Source: Legionella septentrionalis
Lineage (GTDB): Bacteria > Pseudomonadota > Gammaproteobacteria > Legionellales > Legionellaceae
Assembly (NCBI RefSeq): GCF_003989745.1
Contig: NZ_RZGS01000008.1
Span: forward strand, 1 to 64,000
DNA length: 64,000 nucleotides
Reading direction: 5' to 3'
Made by a program: the position numbers and the translations under genes. The notes beneath the pieces are model-generated. The model was not told where the DNA came from and ran no database searches. It saw only the letters and a list, made by a program, of their open reading frames with translations. Positions 29,815 to 40,048 of this stretch are shown piece by piece; position 1 is the stretch's first letter, and every line of letters starts with the position of its first letter.

Positions 29815-31287
29815 ATGCCACTTTCCATTATTCAACAAGCGTTGACTTTTGATGACGTTTTATTAGTTCCTGCTCATTCCACCATTCTTCCTAAAGAAGT
29901 TTCTTTAAAAACACGTCTAACAAGAGAAATTGAATTAAACATGCCTTTAATCTCTGCTGCAATGGATACCGTTACAGAATCCAGGTTGGCAATTGCCATG
30001 GCGCAAGAAGGGGGGATTGGTATCATCCATAAAAACATGAATATTCACGCGCAGGCGGAAGAAGTAAGGCGTGTTAAGAAATTTGAAAGTGGCATGGTAA
30101 AAGATCCCATTTCGGTGCCGCCCTCGCTTACTGTGCAGGAATTATTGGATGTCATGGCAAAACATAATTTTTCCGGTGTACCTGTCGTTGAAGGAGAACG
30201 ATTGGTCGGTATTGTCACCAGCCGGGACATTCGTTTTGAGACGAATTTATCTTTGCCGGTATCTGCGGTGATGACGCCAAAAGAGCGCCTGGTTACCGTA
30301 AAAGAAGGGGCAAGTCGTGAGGAAATCCGCAGCCTCTTGCACAAACATCGGCTGGAAAAGTTACTGGTGGTGAATGATGCATTTTGTCTGCGCGGTTTGA
30401 TCACGGTTAAAGATATCCAGAAGGCTAAAGAAAATCCTTTCGCTTGTAAGGACAGCTCGGAGCAATTGCGAGTTGGGGCAGCAGTAGGCGTAGGCGAAGG
30501 AACAGATGAACGCGTGGCGGCATTAGTAGATGCTGGCGTAGACGTTATCGTAGTCGATACGGCACATGGCCATTCTCAAGGCGTATTGGACAGGGTGAAA
30601 TGGATTAAAAAGAACTTTCCTGATGTGCAAATTATCGGTGGAAACATTGCCACGGCAACGGCAGGCATGGACTTGGTCGCTGCAGGTGCTGATGCAGTAA
30701 AAGTTGGCATTGGCCCTGGCTCTATTTGCACCACCCGCATCGTAACCGGCGTTGGGGTGCCGCAAATCACAGCCATTGCAAATGTTGCTGCGGGCCTCAA
30801 GGGGCAGGTTCCAGTCATTGCCGATGGCGGCATCCGTTTTTCCGGCGATATATGTAAAGCATTGGCAGTCGGTGCAAATACGGTCATGCTAGGGGGGATG
30901 TTTGCTGGTACGGAAGAGTCGCCTGGGGAAATTGAATTGTACCAAGGCCGCACTTATAAAGGGTATCGTGGTATGGGTTCCATCGGTGCAATGGCACAAG
31001 CGCAAGGTTCAAGCGATCGTTATTTTCAAGATGCTGCGCAAGGAGCTGAAAAATTAGTGCCGGAAGGCATAGAAGGCCGCGTGCCGTATAAAGGACCAGT
31101 GCAAACCATCATCCATCAAATGCTTGGAGGATTACGTTCCTGTATGGGATATACCGGGTGCAAAACCATTAAGGAAATGCATGAAAAAGTGGAATTTGTG
31201 CGTGTGACTAATGCTGGCATGCGCGAGTCGCATGTTCACGATGTCAGTATCACTAAGCAAGCCCCCAATTATCAGGTTGATTCCTAA
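29815..31287 (+). CDS. guaB: Inosine-5'-monophosphate dehydrogenase
   Basis: GuaB oxidises IMP to XMP with NAD+, the committed step towards GMP. The 490-residue product has the TIM-barrel core ([13 protein letters not shown] at the start), a pair of CBS domains inserted at about residues 95-205, and the active-site loop with the catalytic Cys in GPGSICTTR. The C-terminal flap and the K+ site region ([11 protein letters not shown]) are present. It is followed by guaA 45 bases downstream. Confidence 0.97.
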   Translation: MPLSIIQQALTFDDVLLVPAHSTILPKEVSLKTRLTREIELNMPLISAAMDTVTESRLAIAMAQEGGIGIIHKNMNIHAQAEEVRRVKKFESGMVKDPISVPPSLTVQELLDVMAKHNFSGVPVVEGERLVGIVTSRDIRFETNLSLPVSAVMTPKERLVTVKEGASREEIRSLLHKHRLEKLLVVNDAFCLRGLITVKDIQKAKENPFACKDSSEQLRVGAAVGVGEGTDERVAALVDAGVDVIVVDTAHGHSQGVLDRVKWIKKNFPDVQIIGGNIATATAGMDLVAAGADAVKVGIGPGSICTTRIVTGVGVPQITAIANVAAGLKGQVPVIADGGIRFSGDICKALAVGANTVMLGGMFAGTEESPGEIELYQGRTYKGYRGMGSIGAMAQAQGSSDRYFQDAAQGAEKLVPEGIEGRVPYKGPVQTIIHQMLGGLRSCMGYTGCKTIKEMHEKVEFVRVTNAGMRESHVHDVSITKQAPNYQVDS

Positions 31288-31331
31288 GCTCACGTTAAGA
31301 GAATACACCCTTTATTTAAGAAAGTTTTAAT

Positions 31332-32909
31332 ATGAAAAATATCAAACAAAAACCCATTATTATTCTCGACTTTGGTTCGCAGTATACCCAGTTAATCGGC
31401 CGTCGCATTCGCGAAATGGGCGTTTATTGTGAAATTCACCCGTTTGACGTGGAGGAGAGCGTTTTGCAGGCATTAGCTCCCTGCGGAGTCATTTTGTCAG
31501 GCGGGCCCTCTACTGTGATTCACGACGCCAATCCGCGCGCGCCATCCTGGATCTTTGCGGCTGGTATTCCGCTTTTGGGTATTTGTTATGGCATGCAAAC
31601 CATGGCTGTACAGTTGGGAGGGCAAGTTGAATCTTCCGCTATTCGAGAATTTGGTTACGCTGAGTTAAGGTTACATGGCCATAGCCGGTTGCTGAGCCAT
31701 ATTGAAGACAGTGCAACAGCCGAAGGCGCTGCTCTTTTGGATGTATGGATGAGCCATGGCGATAAGGTCACCGTGCTGCCTCCAGGGTTTAAAGTCATTT
31801 GCGAAACCCGAAATGCTCCCATAGCCGGCATGGCGCATGAAACGCGTCCCTGGTTTGGATTGCAGTTTCACCCGGAAGTTACGCACACGTTGCAAGGTAC
31901 ACGTATTTTACAACGATTTGTAATTGACATTTGCCAGGCACAAACGAACTGGACTTCGGATCATATTATTGAACAGGCAATTGCCAAAATCAGGCAGCAA
32001 GTGGGCGATGATCATGTGTTGCTCGCTTTGTCCGGTGGTGTGGATTCTTCGGTGGTTGCCGCTTTGTTGCATCGAGCGCTTGGCGAGCAATTGACTTGTG
32101 TTTTTGTGGATACGGGATTATTACGCCTCAATGAAGCCGAGCAAGTCATGACCATGTTTGGCCAACACATGGGCATTAAAATCATAGCGGTAAATGCTGA
32201 GGAAAAATTCCTAAAAGCCCTGCAGGGGGTTACTTGTCCTGAAACCAAGAGAAAAATTATCGGGCGAACGTTTATTGACGTGTTTGAGCAAGAAGCCAAG
32301 CGGCTTGATAAGATAAGCTGGCTCGCGCAGGGAACCATCTACCCCGATGTAATTGAATCCGCTGCGACGCACATAAAAGGTGGAGCCGAAGTGATTAAAT
32401 CGCATCATAATGTCGGCGGGTTGCCTGAAGTGATGAATTTAAAGTTACTGGAACCCATCCGGGAGTTATTTAAGGATGAAGTGCGCAAAATAGGTTTGGA
32501 ACTTGGATTGCCTTATGAAATGGTTTATCGGCATCCATTTCCTGGCCCTGGTTTGGGTGTTCGCATTTTGGGCGAAGTTAAAAAAGACTATGCGGATATT
32601 TTACGGCAGGCAGATGCTATATTTCTCGACGAATTACGGGCTGCGGGCTTATACCATGAAGTAAGCCAGGCTTTTGCCGTTTTTTTACCGGTACGCAGCG
32701 TAGGTGTCATGGGAGATGGTCGCCGTTATGATTTTGTTATTTGTTTACGTGCAGTGAAAACGATTGATTTCATGACAGCGGAATGGGCTGAATTACCCTG
32801 GAATTTTTTAGCGCATGTTTCCAATCGTATTATTAATGAAGTAGCTGGAGTTTCCAGAGTGACTTATGATATTTCCGGGAAACCGCCGGCTACCATTGAG
32901 TGGGAATAA
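31332..32909 (+). CDS. guaA: GMP synthase (glutamine-hydrolysing)
   Basis: GuaA converts XMP to GMP using glutamine and ATP. The 525-residue product has an N-terminal class I amidotransferase (nucleophile Cys in GICYGMQT; His/Glu in FHPEV), an ATP-pyrophosphatase domain with the P-loop LSGGVDSSV, and a C-terminal dimerisation domain ending in PPATIEWE. It is co-oriented with guaB, and its stop overlaps the tadA ATG by one base (TAATG). Confidence 0.97.
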   Translation: MKNIKQKPIIILDFGSQYTQLIGRRIREMGVYCEIHPFDVEESVLQALAPCGVILSGGPSTVIHDANPRAPSWIFAAGIPLLGICYGMQTMAVQLGGQVESSAIREFGYAELRLHGHSRLLSHIEDSATAEGAALLDVWMSHGDKVTVLPPGFKVICETRNAPIAGMAHETRPWFGLQFHPEVTHTLQGTRILQRFVIDICQAQTNWTSDHIIEQAIAKIRQQVGDDHVLLALSGGVDSSVVAALLHRALGEQLTCVFVDTGLLRLNEAEQVMTMFGQHMGIKIIAVNAEEKFLKALQGVTCPETKRKIIGRTFIDVFEQEAKRLDKISWLAQGTIYPDVIESAATHIKGGAEVIKSHHNVGGLPEVMNLKLLEPIRELFKDEVRKIGLELGLPYEMVYRHPFPGPGLGVRILGEVKKDYADILRQADAIFLDELRAAGLYHEVSQAFAVFLPVRSVGVMGDGRRYDFVICLRAVKTIDFMTAEWAELPWNFLAHVSNRIINEVAGVSRVTYDISGKPPATIEWE

Positions 32910-33364
32910 TGGTAAAAGATGATATTTTTTGGATGCGGCAAGCGTTGCAATTGGCACAAAAAGCAAAGGAGCAGGGAGAGATTCCCGTAGGCGCTGTGTT
33001 GGTCAGCAGGGATGGCGAATTGTTAGGGGAAGGTTGGAATCAAGTTCTACAAACCCAGGATCCTTGCGCTCATGCAGAGCTTATGGCCATCCGTACAGCA
33101 GCAAGCTGCCTGCAAAACTATCGTTTACTAGATTGCACTCTATACGTTACTCTGGAACCTTGTTGCATGTGTGCAGGTGCTATGGTGCATGCGCGCATTA
33201 AGCGCCTGGCATTTGCCACCCGCGATTTAAAAGCAGGAGCGGCTGGTTCTGTCTTTAATCTCCTGCATGGGTATCCATTAAACCATAGGGTGCAAATTGA
33301 TGAGGGTTTTTTACAAAAAGAATGCGCTGATTTGCTGAGTAATTTTTTTGAAGCACGCCGATGA
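32909..33364 (+). CDS. tadA: tRNA-specific adenosine deaminase
   Basis: TadA deaminates A34 to inosine in the tRNA-Arg anticodon, widening codon reading. From ATG 32909 the product has 151 residues with the full deaminase zinc site: His55 and Glu57 in CAHAELMA, and Cys85 and Cys88 in PCCMCAG. It is translationally coupled to guaA and convergent with glnD, one base apart. An upstream non-ATG start inside guaA would add only three residues. Confidence 0.94.
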   Translation: MVKDDIFWMRQALQLAQKAKEQGEIPVGAVLVSRDGELLGEGWNQVLQTQDPCAHAELMAIRTAASCLQNYRLLDCTLYVTLEPCCMCAGAMVHARIKRLAFATRDLKAGAAGSVFNLLHGYPLNHRVQIDEGFLQKECADLLSNFFEARR

Positions 33365-33365
33365 T

Positions 33366-35969
33366 TCACATGTTGCTTATTTCCACAATAAGCTTGTGGC
33401 GAAGCGTGTTTTGTTCTTCCTGGGTTAACAGCATCCCAAGAGGATTCGTTATTGAAAACATGTCTTCCACTCGCTCCCCGGCAGTCGCAATTTTAGCGCT
33501 GTGCAAGTGAATTTTTTCCCGCAGAAACACATGGCTGATTCTTGCCAGCAAGCCAGGTTTATCCGCAGTGATTAGAAACAGGCACGTGAGGTTGTTTTCT
33601 TCATCTTCGGTAAAGGTAATTTGAGGTTTTAATTTAAAATGCGCCTGGATTCTTGAGATCCGCCGTTGGGAAATATTGGGAAGATGTTTAGCATGCAATT
33701 GCTTGGTTAGATCGTGCTGGACTTGCACTGTTTTTTGCTCATCGAGGAATGCTTGATCATTTTCATTCAAAATAATGTAGGTATCTAAATCAAATTGATT
33801 GTCGCAAGTTAAAATGGTTGCTTCCTGAATGGTGAGATGATGATTGTTAAGTACTGTAGTGGTCACGGTGAAGCGTTCATCACGATGCGGCATGTAGATG
33901 AATACTTCCGTCCCTCCCTGGCTGTGATGCGGCATGATCATGACTAATGGAAATTGTTCGCAAGTTAAGATAGCTTTTGTGTGCCTTGCAATCACTTCAG
34001 AAGATTCGTGTAAAAAATATTTGCTTTTAAAAAATTGCCATAATTGATTTACCTTTTTTTTCTGAATAGGTTCTGCCGATAAAATAGTTAATGCTTCTTT
34101 TTGGCGCGAAGCAACTAAAGCTGCTTCATCCAGTAAAGTTTTTTTCTGCTGCATGGCTTGCTTTGTATTGAAATATAATTCTTTTAGCAATGAATCCTTC
34201 CATGCGTTCCACAATCCCGGGTTTGTCCCGCAAATATCTGCCACGGTTAACAGATAAAGGTAATCAAGATAATGTTCTTCAGGAAATTGTTTGCAAAATT
34301 GTTGAATGGTTTTTGGGTCATAAATATCTTTGCGTTGGGCAGTATGTGACATTAAAAGATGGTTGCAAACCAGCCATATCAAAAGCTCTTTGTCCGCTTT
34401 ACTTAATCCATGCAGTTCCGAAAACTTTTTTGCTTCTTCGGCAGCCAAGAGAGAATGATCTCCACCGCGTCCTTTTGCAATATCATGAAAAAGGGCGGCA
34501 AGATAAATTATATTGCGCATGGGCAGCTGCGACATAAGCTGATTGCATAAAGGGAATTGCCGTGCATAGTTTGATTCTAAAAACCGCCCCAGATTACGGA
34601 TAACGAATAAAGTATGCTGATCCACCGTAAAAACATGGAAAAGATCATATTGCATCTGACCGGTGACCATGGCAAACGCTTCAAGATAGTAATCCAGTAC
34701 ACCATAGCGGCTCATAAGCTGTAGAGCATTGTAAGGATTATTTTCAGTTTGAAAGATTTCAAGAAATATTTTTTTTACAATTGTGGATGCACAAAATCGT
34801 CTATCAATTAAATAAAGATGTTGCCTAATCAGGCGCACGGTACTGGCCCGAATACCGTCAATGTCAGGAGTTTTGGCAATCCACAAGAAAATTTCTAACA
34901 GCGTGTATGGTTTTTGCGCAAACAGCTTGGCATGCTTTATTTCGATGTAATCATTGGCTAGCTGGAAGGACTCATTTAAAGGAATGAGTTTTTGCTTCTG
35001 GTGGTAAACAATGGTTTCTGCAAACCATTGCTGCAGCATTTCGTTTAATTCACGGCTACGCTTGAGTATTTTAAAATAAGCTTTCATAAATTGTTCAATG
35101 GCGAGGGATTCGGCATTATCTTGATAATTAAACAAAGCAGCCAATTTGATTTGATGATCAAATAGCAGGCGATCTTCTTTTTTTTGCGCGATTAAATGCA
35201 AAGCGAAGCGAATGCGCCACAAAAAATGCTGGCAATGCATCAGCTCTTCATATTCTTTCGAAGTAATAAACCCGTAGTGGATACCATCTGAGAAGTGTTT
35301 GACAGCAAAGTGGCGCTTGCTGATATGAGCCAAAACTTGGATGTCGCGTAATCCGCCAGGCCCGTTTTTGACATTCGGTTCAAGGTTGTAGGCGGTTTCT
35401 CCGTATTTGGCATAACGCTGCCCCTGTTCTTTTTGTTTGGCGAAAAAAAAATCTTCGCTTCGCCACATGTGCAGGGGATGAGTCTTGTATGTTAATTCTT
35501 CCATTAAAGCGCTGCGCCCAAACAGCAAGCGCATATCGAGAATGCTTGAAATAACACTCAAATCCTCGTTGGCCAATTCAGCGCAAGCAGCCACCGTTGT
35601 AATTTGGTGACTCACTTCAAGTCCTGTATCCCAACAATCCTGGATGAATAATTGGGCTCGTTGTATGAGAGCTTGATCCGTCGGCTCCTCATGCAACAAT
35701 AACAAATCAATATCCGAGTAAAGTTGCAACTCACGCCGACCATAACTTCCTAAAGCTAATAAACAAATCGCATTGTTTTGCCCAAGTTCATGCTTATGGA
35801 AGAGAATTCCCAATAATTCATCAATCCCTGTAACCAGCTTTTGCGTAAGTGAAACAATGTTTGTTTTTTGCAAAAACTCTTGCCGCAACTCTTCCTTGAA
35901 TTGCTTAAGGCGCTGCTTTAAGGAAAGTTTATCGTTCTTCGTTCCGTAAAGTGAGGATTTCAACTCCAT
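33366..35969 (-). CDS. glnD: Bifunctional uridylyltransferase/uridylyl-removing enzyme
   Basis: GlnD uridylylates and deuridylylates the PII protein in response to glutamine, controlling nitrogen metabolism. The 867-residue product contains a nucleotidyltransferase motif (GSYGRRELQLYSDIDLLLL), an HD domain for the removing activity (FHDIAKGRGGDHS), and C-terminal ACT domains, the last with LITADKPGLLARI. Length is normal. Its start lies inside the 3' end of map, overlapping by 41 bases, so the two genes are coupled. Confidence 0.95.
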   Translation of the reverse strand: MELKSSLYGTKNDKLSLKQRLKQFKEELRQEFLQKTNIVSLTQKLVTGIDELLGILFHKHELGQNNAICLLALGSYGRRELQLYSDIDLLLLHEEPTDQALIQRAQLFIQDCWDTGLEVSHQITTVAACAELANEDLSVISSILDMRLLFGRSALMEELTYKTHPLHMWRSEDFFFAKQKEQGQRYAKYGETAYNLEPNVKNGPGGLRDIQVLAHISKRHFAVKHFSDGIHYGFITSKEYEELMHCQHFLWRIRFALHLIAQKKEDRLLFDHQIKLAALFNYQDNAESLAIEQFMKAYFKILKRSRELNEMLQQWFAETIVYHQKQKLIPLNESFQLANDYIEIKHAKLFAQKPYTLLEIFLWIAKTPDIDGIRASTVRLIRQHLYLIDRRFCASTIVKKIFLEIFQTENNPYNALQLMSRYGVLDYYLEAFAMVTGQMQYDLFHVFTVDQHTLFVIRNLGRFLESNYARQFPLCNQLMSQLPMRNIIYLAALFHDIAKGRGGDHSLLAAEEAKKFSELHGLSKADKELLIWLVCNHLLMSHTAQRKDIYDPKTIQQFCKQFPEEHYLDYLYLLTVADICGTNPGLWNAWKDSLLKELYFNTKQAMQQKKTLLDEAALVASRQKEALTILSAEPIQKKKVNQLWQFFKSKYFLHESSEVIARHTKAILTCEQFPLVMIMPHHSQGGTEVFIYMPHRDERFTVTTTVLNNHHLTIQEATILTCDNQFDLDTYIILNENDQAFLDEQKTVQVQHDLTKQLHAKHLPNISQRRISRIQAHFKLKPQITFTEDEENNLTCLFLITADKPGLLARISHVFLREKIHLHSAKIATAGERVEDMFSITNPLGMLLTQEEQNTLRHKLIVEISNM

Positions 35970-36693
35970 GTTCAGTCACCAGTAAAGTATGTTCCCATTG
36001 TGCTGAAAGGCTGTGATCTTTCGTGACAACCGTCCAATTATCAGGCAGCAGGCGAGTTTGATATTTACCGGCATTAATCATCGGTTCGATGGTAAAAGTC
36101 ATGCCTGGGCGCAATACTTCCCCGGTTCCTGGCGTACCGTAGTGCAAGACTTGCGGGTCTTCATGAAAAATACGGCCAATCCCGTGGCCACAATATTCAC
36201 GTACGACAGAGCAGCGGTTTTTTTCCGCATGCTGCTGAATCGCATGCCCGATATCCCCCAAGCGAACCCCTGGCTTTACCAGGTCGATGCCAATAAAAAG
36301 ACATTCATGGGCGATTTTAACCACATGCGCTGCTTTGATGGAAGGGGTGCCAACCAAGAACATTTTGCTGGTATCGCCATGATAGCCATCTTTAATGACG
36401 GTGATATCAATATTAATGATGTCACCGTTTTTTAATGCTCTTTTGCCGGGAATGCCATGGCAGACAACATGATTGATCGATGTACAAATGGATTTGGGAA
36501 AACCATTATAATTTAAAGGGGCAGGGATCGCTTTTTGTTCATTTACAATGTAATCATGGCAAATGGAATTCAATTCATCCGTAGTAATACCTTCCTGCAC
36601 GTGCGGGCCAATCATCTCCAATACTTCGCCCGCCAGGCGTCCAGCCACCCGCATTTTTTCAATTTCATCCGCTGTTTTAATTGTTACTGCCAT
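35929..36693 (-). CDS. map: Type I methionine aminopeptidase
   Basis: Map removes the initiator methionine from new proteins. The 254-residue product has the type I features: VCHGIPG with the catalytic His, the metal-binding Asp pair in INIDITVIKDGYHGDTS, His in YCGHGIGR, and Glu in FTIEPMI and at the C-terminal WEHTLLVTE. It is divergent from the 36972 gene and upstream of glnD. In many proteobacteria map lies close to glnD and rpsB, as here. Confidence 0.96.
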   Translation of the reverse strand: MAVTIKTADEIEKMRVAGRLAGEVLEMIGPHVQEGITTDELNSICHDYIVNEQKAIPAPLNYNGFPKSICTSINHVVCHGIPGKRALKNGDIINIDITVIKDGYHGDTSKMFLVGTPSIKAAHVVKIAHECLFIGIDLVKPGVRLGDIGHAIQQHAEKNRCSVVREYCGHGIGRIFHEDPQVLHYGTPGTGEVLRPGMTFTIEPMINAGKYQTRLLPDNWTVVTKDHSLSAQWEHTLLVTEHGVEILTLRNEER

Positions 36694-36921
36694 AGTTAAA
36701 TCCGCAAAAACTTAAATAATAACATAATGAAAGGAACAGCAGAATCTTACTTTGCCAGCTTATTCTCATGGTTAAAGCAAGTAAAGAGCAATTCGGCGAG
36801 TCTAAGGCAATCAGTGGTTTGGCCAGTAGTGCAAGAGCGGCCCAAAGATATTTAAAATAGAGTTATGTTGTGCCCCCACGCAGGCACGTATGAAATATCT
36901 TTGTCGATTCTGCCCAAATAT

Positions 36922-36949
36922 TTAACTATTGCACGTAAATTGCTATAAT
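36922..36949 (+). promoter_or_regulatory. Extended -10 sigma-70 promoter
   Basis: A perfect TATAAT at 36944-36949 is preceded by TGC (extended -10) and, 16 bases upstream, by TTAACT as a -35 element. A transcript would start near 36956, just before the ATG at 36972. It drives the unknown 382-residue gene. Confidence 0.65.
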
Positions 36950-36971
36950 TAAGCTATTAAAAACTCTGGAA

Positions 36972-38120
36972 ATGCTCATGAGACAGTATTATGAAAACTG
37001 GTTCCTTCGTTTTTTAAGGTGGCCGAAGGAGAAGCTTTTTGGTTTGGATTATCATTATTGGGCTTACAGAAATTCCTATGCTGTTGAAAAGCGTGAGCCA
37101 ATAGACAATTTTTTTTATAAAATTCCTCTGTTTTTTTTGTATTTACTGTTTAACCCGATTGCTTTTATTGTGGAAAAGATTAATCACTTATTGTTTCCTT
37201 TCCAGGTTCTTAATCCCGAACAGCAAGCGTTGGTGGAACATAATAATGTCATAGCAGATAACCAGAATGATAAATTGGCAAAATTTCATGAGGCCGAGGA
37301 AGAATTATTCTTTGAAGTTATAAAATTACAAAGTAAATTTACTTGTGAGGAAGATTGGAAAGAACCGAAGTTGCTTAATGAATTTAATTCATTGTTTACA
37401 AAGTCAGCTCATAATTTTCTCTATTTCATCCATGTCGTTAAAGATGCAGTTAAAAAAGACGGCATGCAAGATGTGGCTATTAGTTTGTTGTATTCTACTC
37501 ATCGCCAGAATCAAAATTTAGCACACGAAGGCGCTTTTTCTGCATTCGTGGAGCTTTATCATTTTGCCAGGAGTAAAGCGTGTTTTTCAAGCTTATGCAC
37601 GCAAAAAAGTTTGACCACTGTTGAGCCTAGCCGGCAGTTATTCTCGACAACTGTCGACTATGATGAGTACTGGGTACTTGAAAAACACCCTGAATTTTTG
37701 CAAGAAGGAACGCTGCAAAATAGCTGGCGGTTAATGTTTAACACCTGTGTGGAATTATTTGAAAAAGAAATCAAACCTCATGGCGAAATCATAAACATGA
37801 TGATTGACACACAGGGTGAAGTAGTTAAAAACCGGTTTTTTCGCTGGTTATGTAAAGATGAACCGGTAAATTCAAATCGTGAATCCCCTTTTATACCATA
37901 CCCTCTTAACGGTGAAAGATATCCATGTTATAGTGATAATCCTTCCTATATTCTGGGCAACATGGAACGCGGATCTACTCCAGAATTTAAAGCCAAAGTG
38001 AAGGCATTTTATCAGAGTCCTGCATCTTTTTTTAGTTCTGGCCACACTTTCTTCTCTGTTTCTCAGGTTAAAAAGGTGGATGCCGAACCAGAAGCAAGCC
38101 ACAGCATGAGCCCTAACTGA
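36972..38120 (+). CDS. Hypothetical protein, effector-like
   Basis: I do not recognise this 382-residue protein. The N-terminus is rich in aromatic residues (YYENWFLRFLRWPKEKLFGL), a hydrophobic stretch lies at about residues 50-72, and the rest is soluble and helical. The tail is acidic and Ser-rich (DAEPEASHSMSPN), as in many Dot/Icm substrates. It sits between map and rpsB, a place where core genes usually adjoin, which suggests an inserted accessory gene. An extended -10 promoter stands in front. Effector function is inference. Confidence 0.6.
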   Translation: MLMRQYYENWFLRFLRWPKEKLFGLDYHYWAYRNSYAVEKREPIDNFFYKIPLFFLYLLFNPIAFIVEKINHLLFPFQVLNPEQQALVEHNNVIADNQNDKLAKFHEAEEELFFEVIKLQSKFTCEEDWKEPKLLNEFNSLFTKSAHNFLYFIHVVKDAVKKDGMQDVAISLLYSTHRQNQNLAHEGAFSAFVELYHFARSKACFSSLCTQKSLTTVEPSRQLFSTTVDYDEYWVLEKHPEFLQEGTLQNSWRLMFNTCVELFEKEIKPHGEIINMMIDTQGEVVKNRFFRWLCKDEPVNSNRESPFIPYPLNGERYPCYSDNPSYILGNMERGSTPEFKAKVKAFYQSPASFFSSGHTFFSVSQVKKVDAEPEASHSMSPN

Positions 38121-38247
38121 TAGCTTAGGGAGAGTAGATGGATGCTGGTTTTATTCCAACGGCAACTTTGCTTGCTAAATTGATGCTGGAGAAGTGTCGC
38201 AGTGGTGTGAAATTTTGGCAATATATACTGATGGTAATCAAAAAACA

Positions 38248-38273
38248 CGTAGAGGCAGAATCCTGCCTCTACG
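38248..38273 (-). terminator. Rho-independent terminator of the Spy-like gene
   Basis: CGTAGAGGCAG (38248-38258) pairs with CTGCCTCTACG (38263-38273) around a four-base loop. Read on the minus strand, the stem is followed by a run of six T residues. It lies 14 bases after the stop of the Spy-like gene. Confidence 0.9.
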
Positions 38274-38286
38274 CTAAACAGATGGA

Positions 38287-38739
38287 TTAATCGTCGTGAG
38301 AATCATCATCCATTTCTTGGGATTTCTCTTGTTCCCACTTGTCCATCATGGCAGCAAATTTTGCTTTTTGTTGAGCATCTAAAACATTGTAAATTTGATT
38401 TTTCATCATGATCTTAGCTTTCATTTTAGAAGCCATTAATTCTTTTTTCTGGTTAATCAATTGATCAAGCTTTGCTTCATCCATTTTTTCTGAACGAACA
38501 AGCTCTTTCATTTGTTTCTTCAGGGACATCATTTCTTCGCGCTTGGCTTGCATATTGGATTTTGCATTATCTTTAATTTCCTTGATTTTGGTTTGCTGCT
38601 CGGGCGTCAGGTTAAGCTCTTGCATCATCTTTTTCATATGCATGCACGTGCAGTGACCATCACCTTTGTTAGCAAAAGTAACCGGGCTAAATGCCAATGA
38701 AAGGGCAAGCAATGGCAATAAAATAATTTGTTTCATCAT
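38287..38739 (-). CDS. Spy/CpxP-like periplasmic chaperone
   Basis: The 150-residue protein has a clear signal peptide (cleavage near TFANK), then a helical, highly charged domain with the LTxxQ-type motif LTPEQQTKIKEI and a second related stretch near residues 95-120. It ends in an acidic tail (QEMDDDSHDD). A His/Cys/Met-rich start of the mature chain (GHCTCMHMKKMMQE) might bind metal. Spy and CpxP are envelope-stress chaperones or damper proteins induced by Cpx or Bae. AAGGAAG precedes the ATG. No sensor kinase pair is adjacent. Confidence 0.8.
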   Translation of the reverse strand: MMKQIILLPLLALSLAFSPVTFANKGDGHCTCMHMKKMMQELNLTPEQQTKIKEIKDNAKSNMQAKREEMMSLKKQMKELVRSEKMDEAKLDQLINQKKELMASKMKAKIMMKNQIYNVLDAQQKAKFAAMMDKWEQEKSQEMDDDSHDD

Positions 38740-38945
38740 GTTTATCTTCCTTAGGTTGATTATTTATTCTTTATAAAATTATCTCTTTGCACGGCAATTA
38801 CAAAGAGTAAACCGTGACGCACTTAGTATAGACATAATTCCAGATTTGCCAAGATATAAGGCTGGTACAGATAAGTGATGAAGAGGTAATAAGCCATCAT
38901 TGCAAGAACTTATAGGTCATGTAAATGACTTGTCTTCAATATAAA

Positions 38946-38974
38946 TTGCTGCCACCCGTTGATTGTGCTATGAT
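38946..38974 (+). promoter_or_regulatory. rpsB promoter
   Basis: TTGCTG at 38946-38951 and TATGAT at 38969-38974 are spaced by exactly 17 bases. Transcription would begin near 38981, just before the structured leader of rpsB. Confidence 0.7.
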
Positions 38975-38990
38975 TCCCGCGCTTTAACTA

Positions 38991-39093
38991 CACACACGCT
39001 TCGTCACATGCGATAGGGTCCTGAGGATTTGCTTTAGCAAAGTCTTGCGGGTGTCGTATGGGAAGTGTGGAGGCCTAACCCTGGAGAATATAA
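38991..39093 (+). promoter_or_regulatory. Structured rpsB 5' leader, S2-type autoregulatory RNA
   Basis: CACACGCTTC (from 38993) pairs, with one bulge, with GAAGTGTG (39062-39069), and CATGCGA pairs with TCGTATG further inside, including one G-U pair. A small hairpin (TTTGC/GCAAA) caps the structure. This long-range fold just before the start codon resembles the conserved rpsB leader of gammaproteobacteria, where excess protein S2 binds and represses rpsB-tsf translation. S2 binding is inferred from the fold and position. Confidence 0.65.
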
Positions 39094-39843
39094 ATGTCTG
39101 TAAGTATGCGTGAATTATTGGAAGCAGGTGCACATTTTGGTCACCGTACCCGGTTTTGGAACCCTAAAATGTCTGAGTACATTTTTGGCTCCCGCAATAA
39201 AATCCACATCATCAATTTAGAAAAAACCATGCCCATGTTAAACGATGCGCTTAATTACATTGGTCGTTTAGCTGCTAACAAGGCAAAAATTTTATTTGTG
39301 GGCACCAAAAGAGCTGCTCAAGAAAGCATCCGCGAACAAGCTAGACGTTGTGGCATGCCTTATGTTGATCATCGTTGGCTGGGTGGCATGTTAACCAACT
39401 ACAAAACAGTTCGCCAATCTATTTTCCGTTTGAAAGAATTGAAGAAAATGCGTGATGATGGTGCGTTTAATCACATGATTAAAAAAGAAGCGTTGATGTT
39501 GACTCGTGAACTGGAAAAACTTGAGCGCAGCCTTGGTGGTATAGAAGACATGGGCGGCTTACCAGATGCCTTGTTTGTAGTGGATGTCGGTTTTGAGCAT
39601 ATTGCTGTAGAAGAAGCCCGTCGGCTGAAAATCCCCGTTATTGGTATTGTAGATACCAACAATGATCCAGACAATGTGGATTACGTCATTCCAGGTAACG
39701 ACGATTCCATGCGTGCAGTTGATATCTATGTTCGCTGCGTTGCGGATGCCATCATTAATGCGCAAAGGGGCAATACAGTAGGTAACATGTCAGCGGATGC
39801 AGAATTTGTTGAAGTTCCTACTGAAAAGGAAGGAAAAGAATAA
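39094..39843 (+). CDS. rpsB: 30S ribosomal protein S2
   Basis: S2 joins the small ribosomal subunit late in assembly and supports S1 binding. The 249-residue product has the full family pattern: [50 protein letters not shown] and [19 protein letters not shown]. It begins the rpsB-tsf-pyrH-frr cluster. A structured leader precedes it, and a perfect 15-bp hairpin separates it from tsf. Confidence 0.98.
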   Translation: MSVSMRELLEAGAHFGHRTRFWNPKMSEYIFGSRNKIHIINLEKTMPMLNDALNYIGRLAANKAKILFVGTKRAAQESIREQARRCGMPYVDHRWLGGMLTNYKTVRQSIFRLKELKKMRDDGAFNHMIKKEALMLTRELEKLERSLGGIEDMGGLPDALFVVDVGFEHIAVEEARRLKIPVIGIVDTNNDPDNVDYVIPGNDDSMRAVDIYVRCVADAIINAQRGNTVGNMSADAEFVEVPTEKEGKE

Positions 39844-39856
39844 TTCTTTCCTACGG

Positions 39857-39891
39857 CATTAGTGAGCATAATTTGCTTATGCTCACTAATG
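39857..39891 (+). terminator. rpsB-tsf intercistronic hairpin
   Basis: A perfect 15-bp stem (CATTAGTGAGCATAA with its complement) and a five-base loop begins 14 bases after the rpsB stop. A weak T-rich stretch follows some ten bases later. E. coli also has an attenuating terminator between rpsB and tsf, so partial termination is likely here. Confidence 0.75.
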
Positions 39892-40048
39892 TACATAGTC
39901 TAATTTTTATTATCCCTGTTCATTTAGACTACTAGTTTAAACTGATAACGAAATACTGTAGCCGGCAACCTTATTAGGGGTGAAGGGATACATGTAAACT
40001 TTCCCAATAACGCAATTCCGCTACAAATTTGATGATACGGAGAAGAAT

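Noticed and set aside
36773-36800. GTTAAA/GTAAA pair resembling a CpxR site
   Set aside because: The first half does not match GTAAA, and it lies about 170 bases from the nearest gene start.
36935-36965. Possible PmrA box upstream of the 36972 gene
   Set aside because: The TTAAT-like repeats are 8 bases apart, not the 11 expected for PmrA, and overlap the -10 element.
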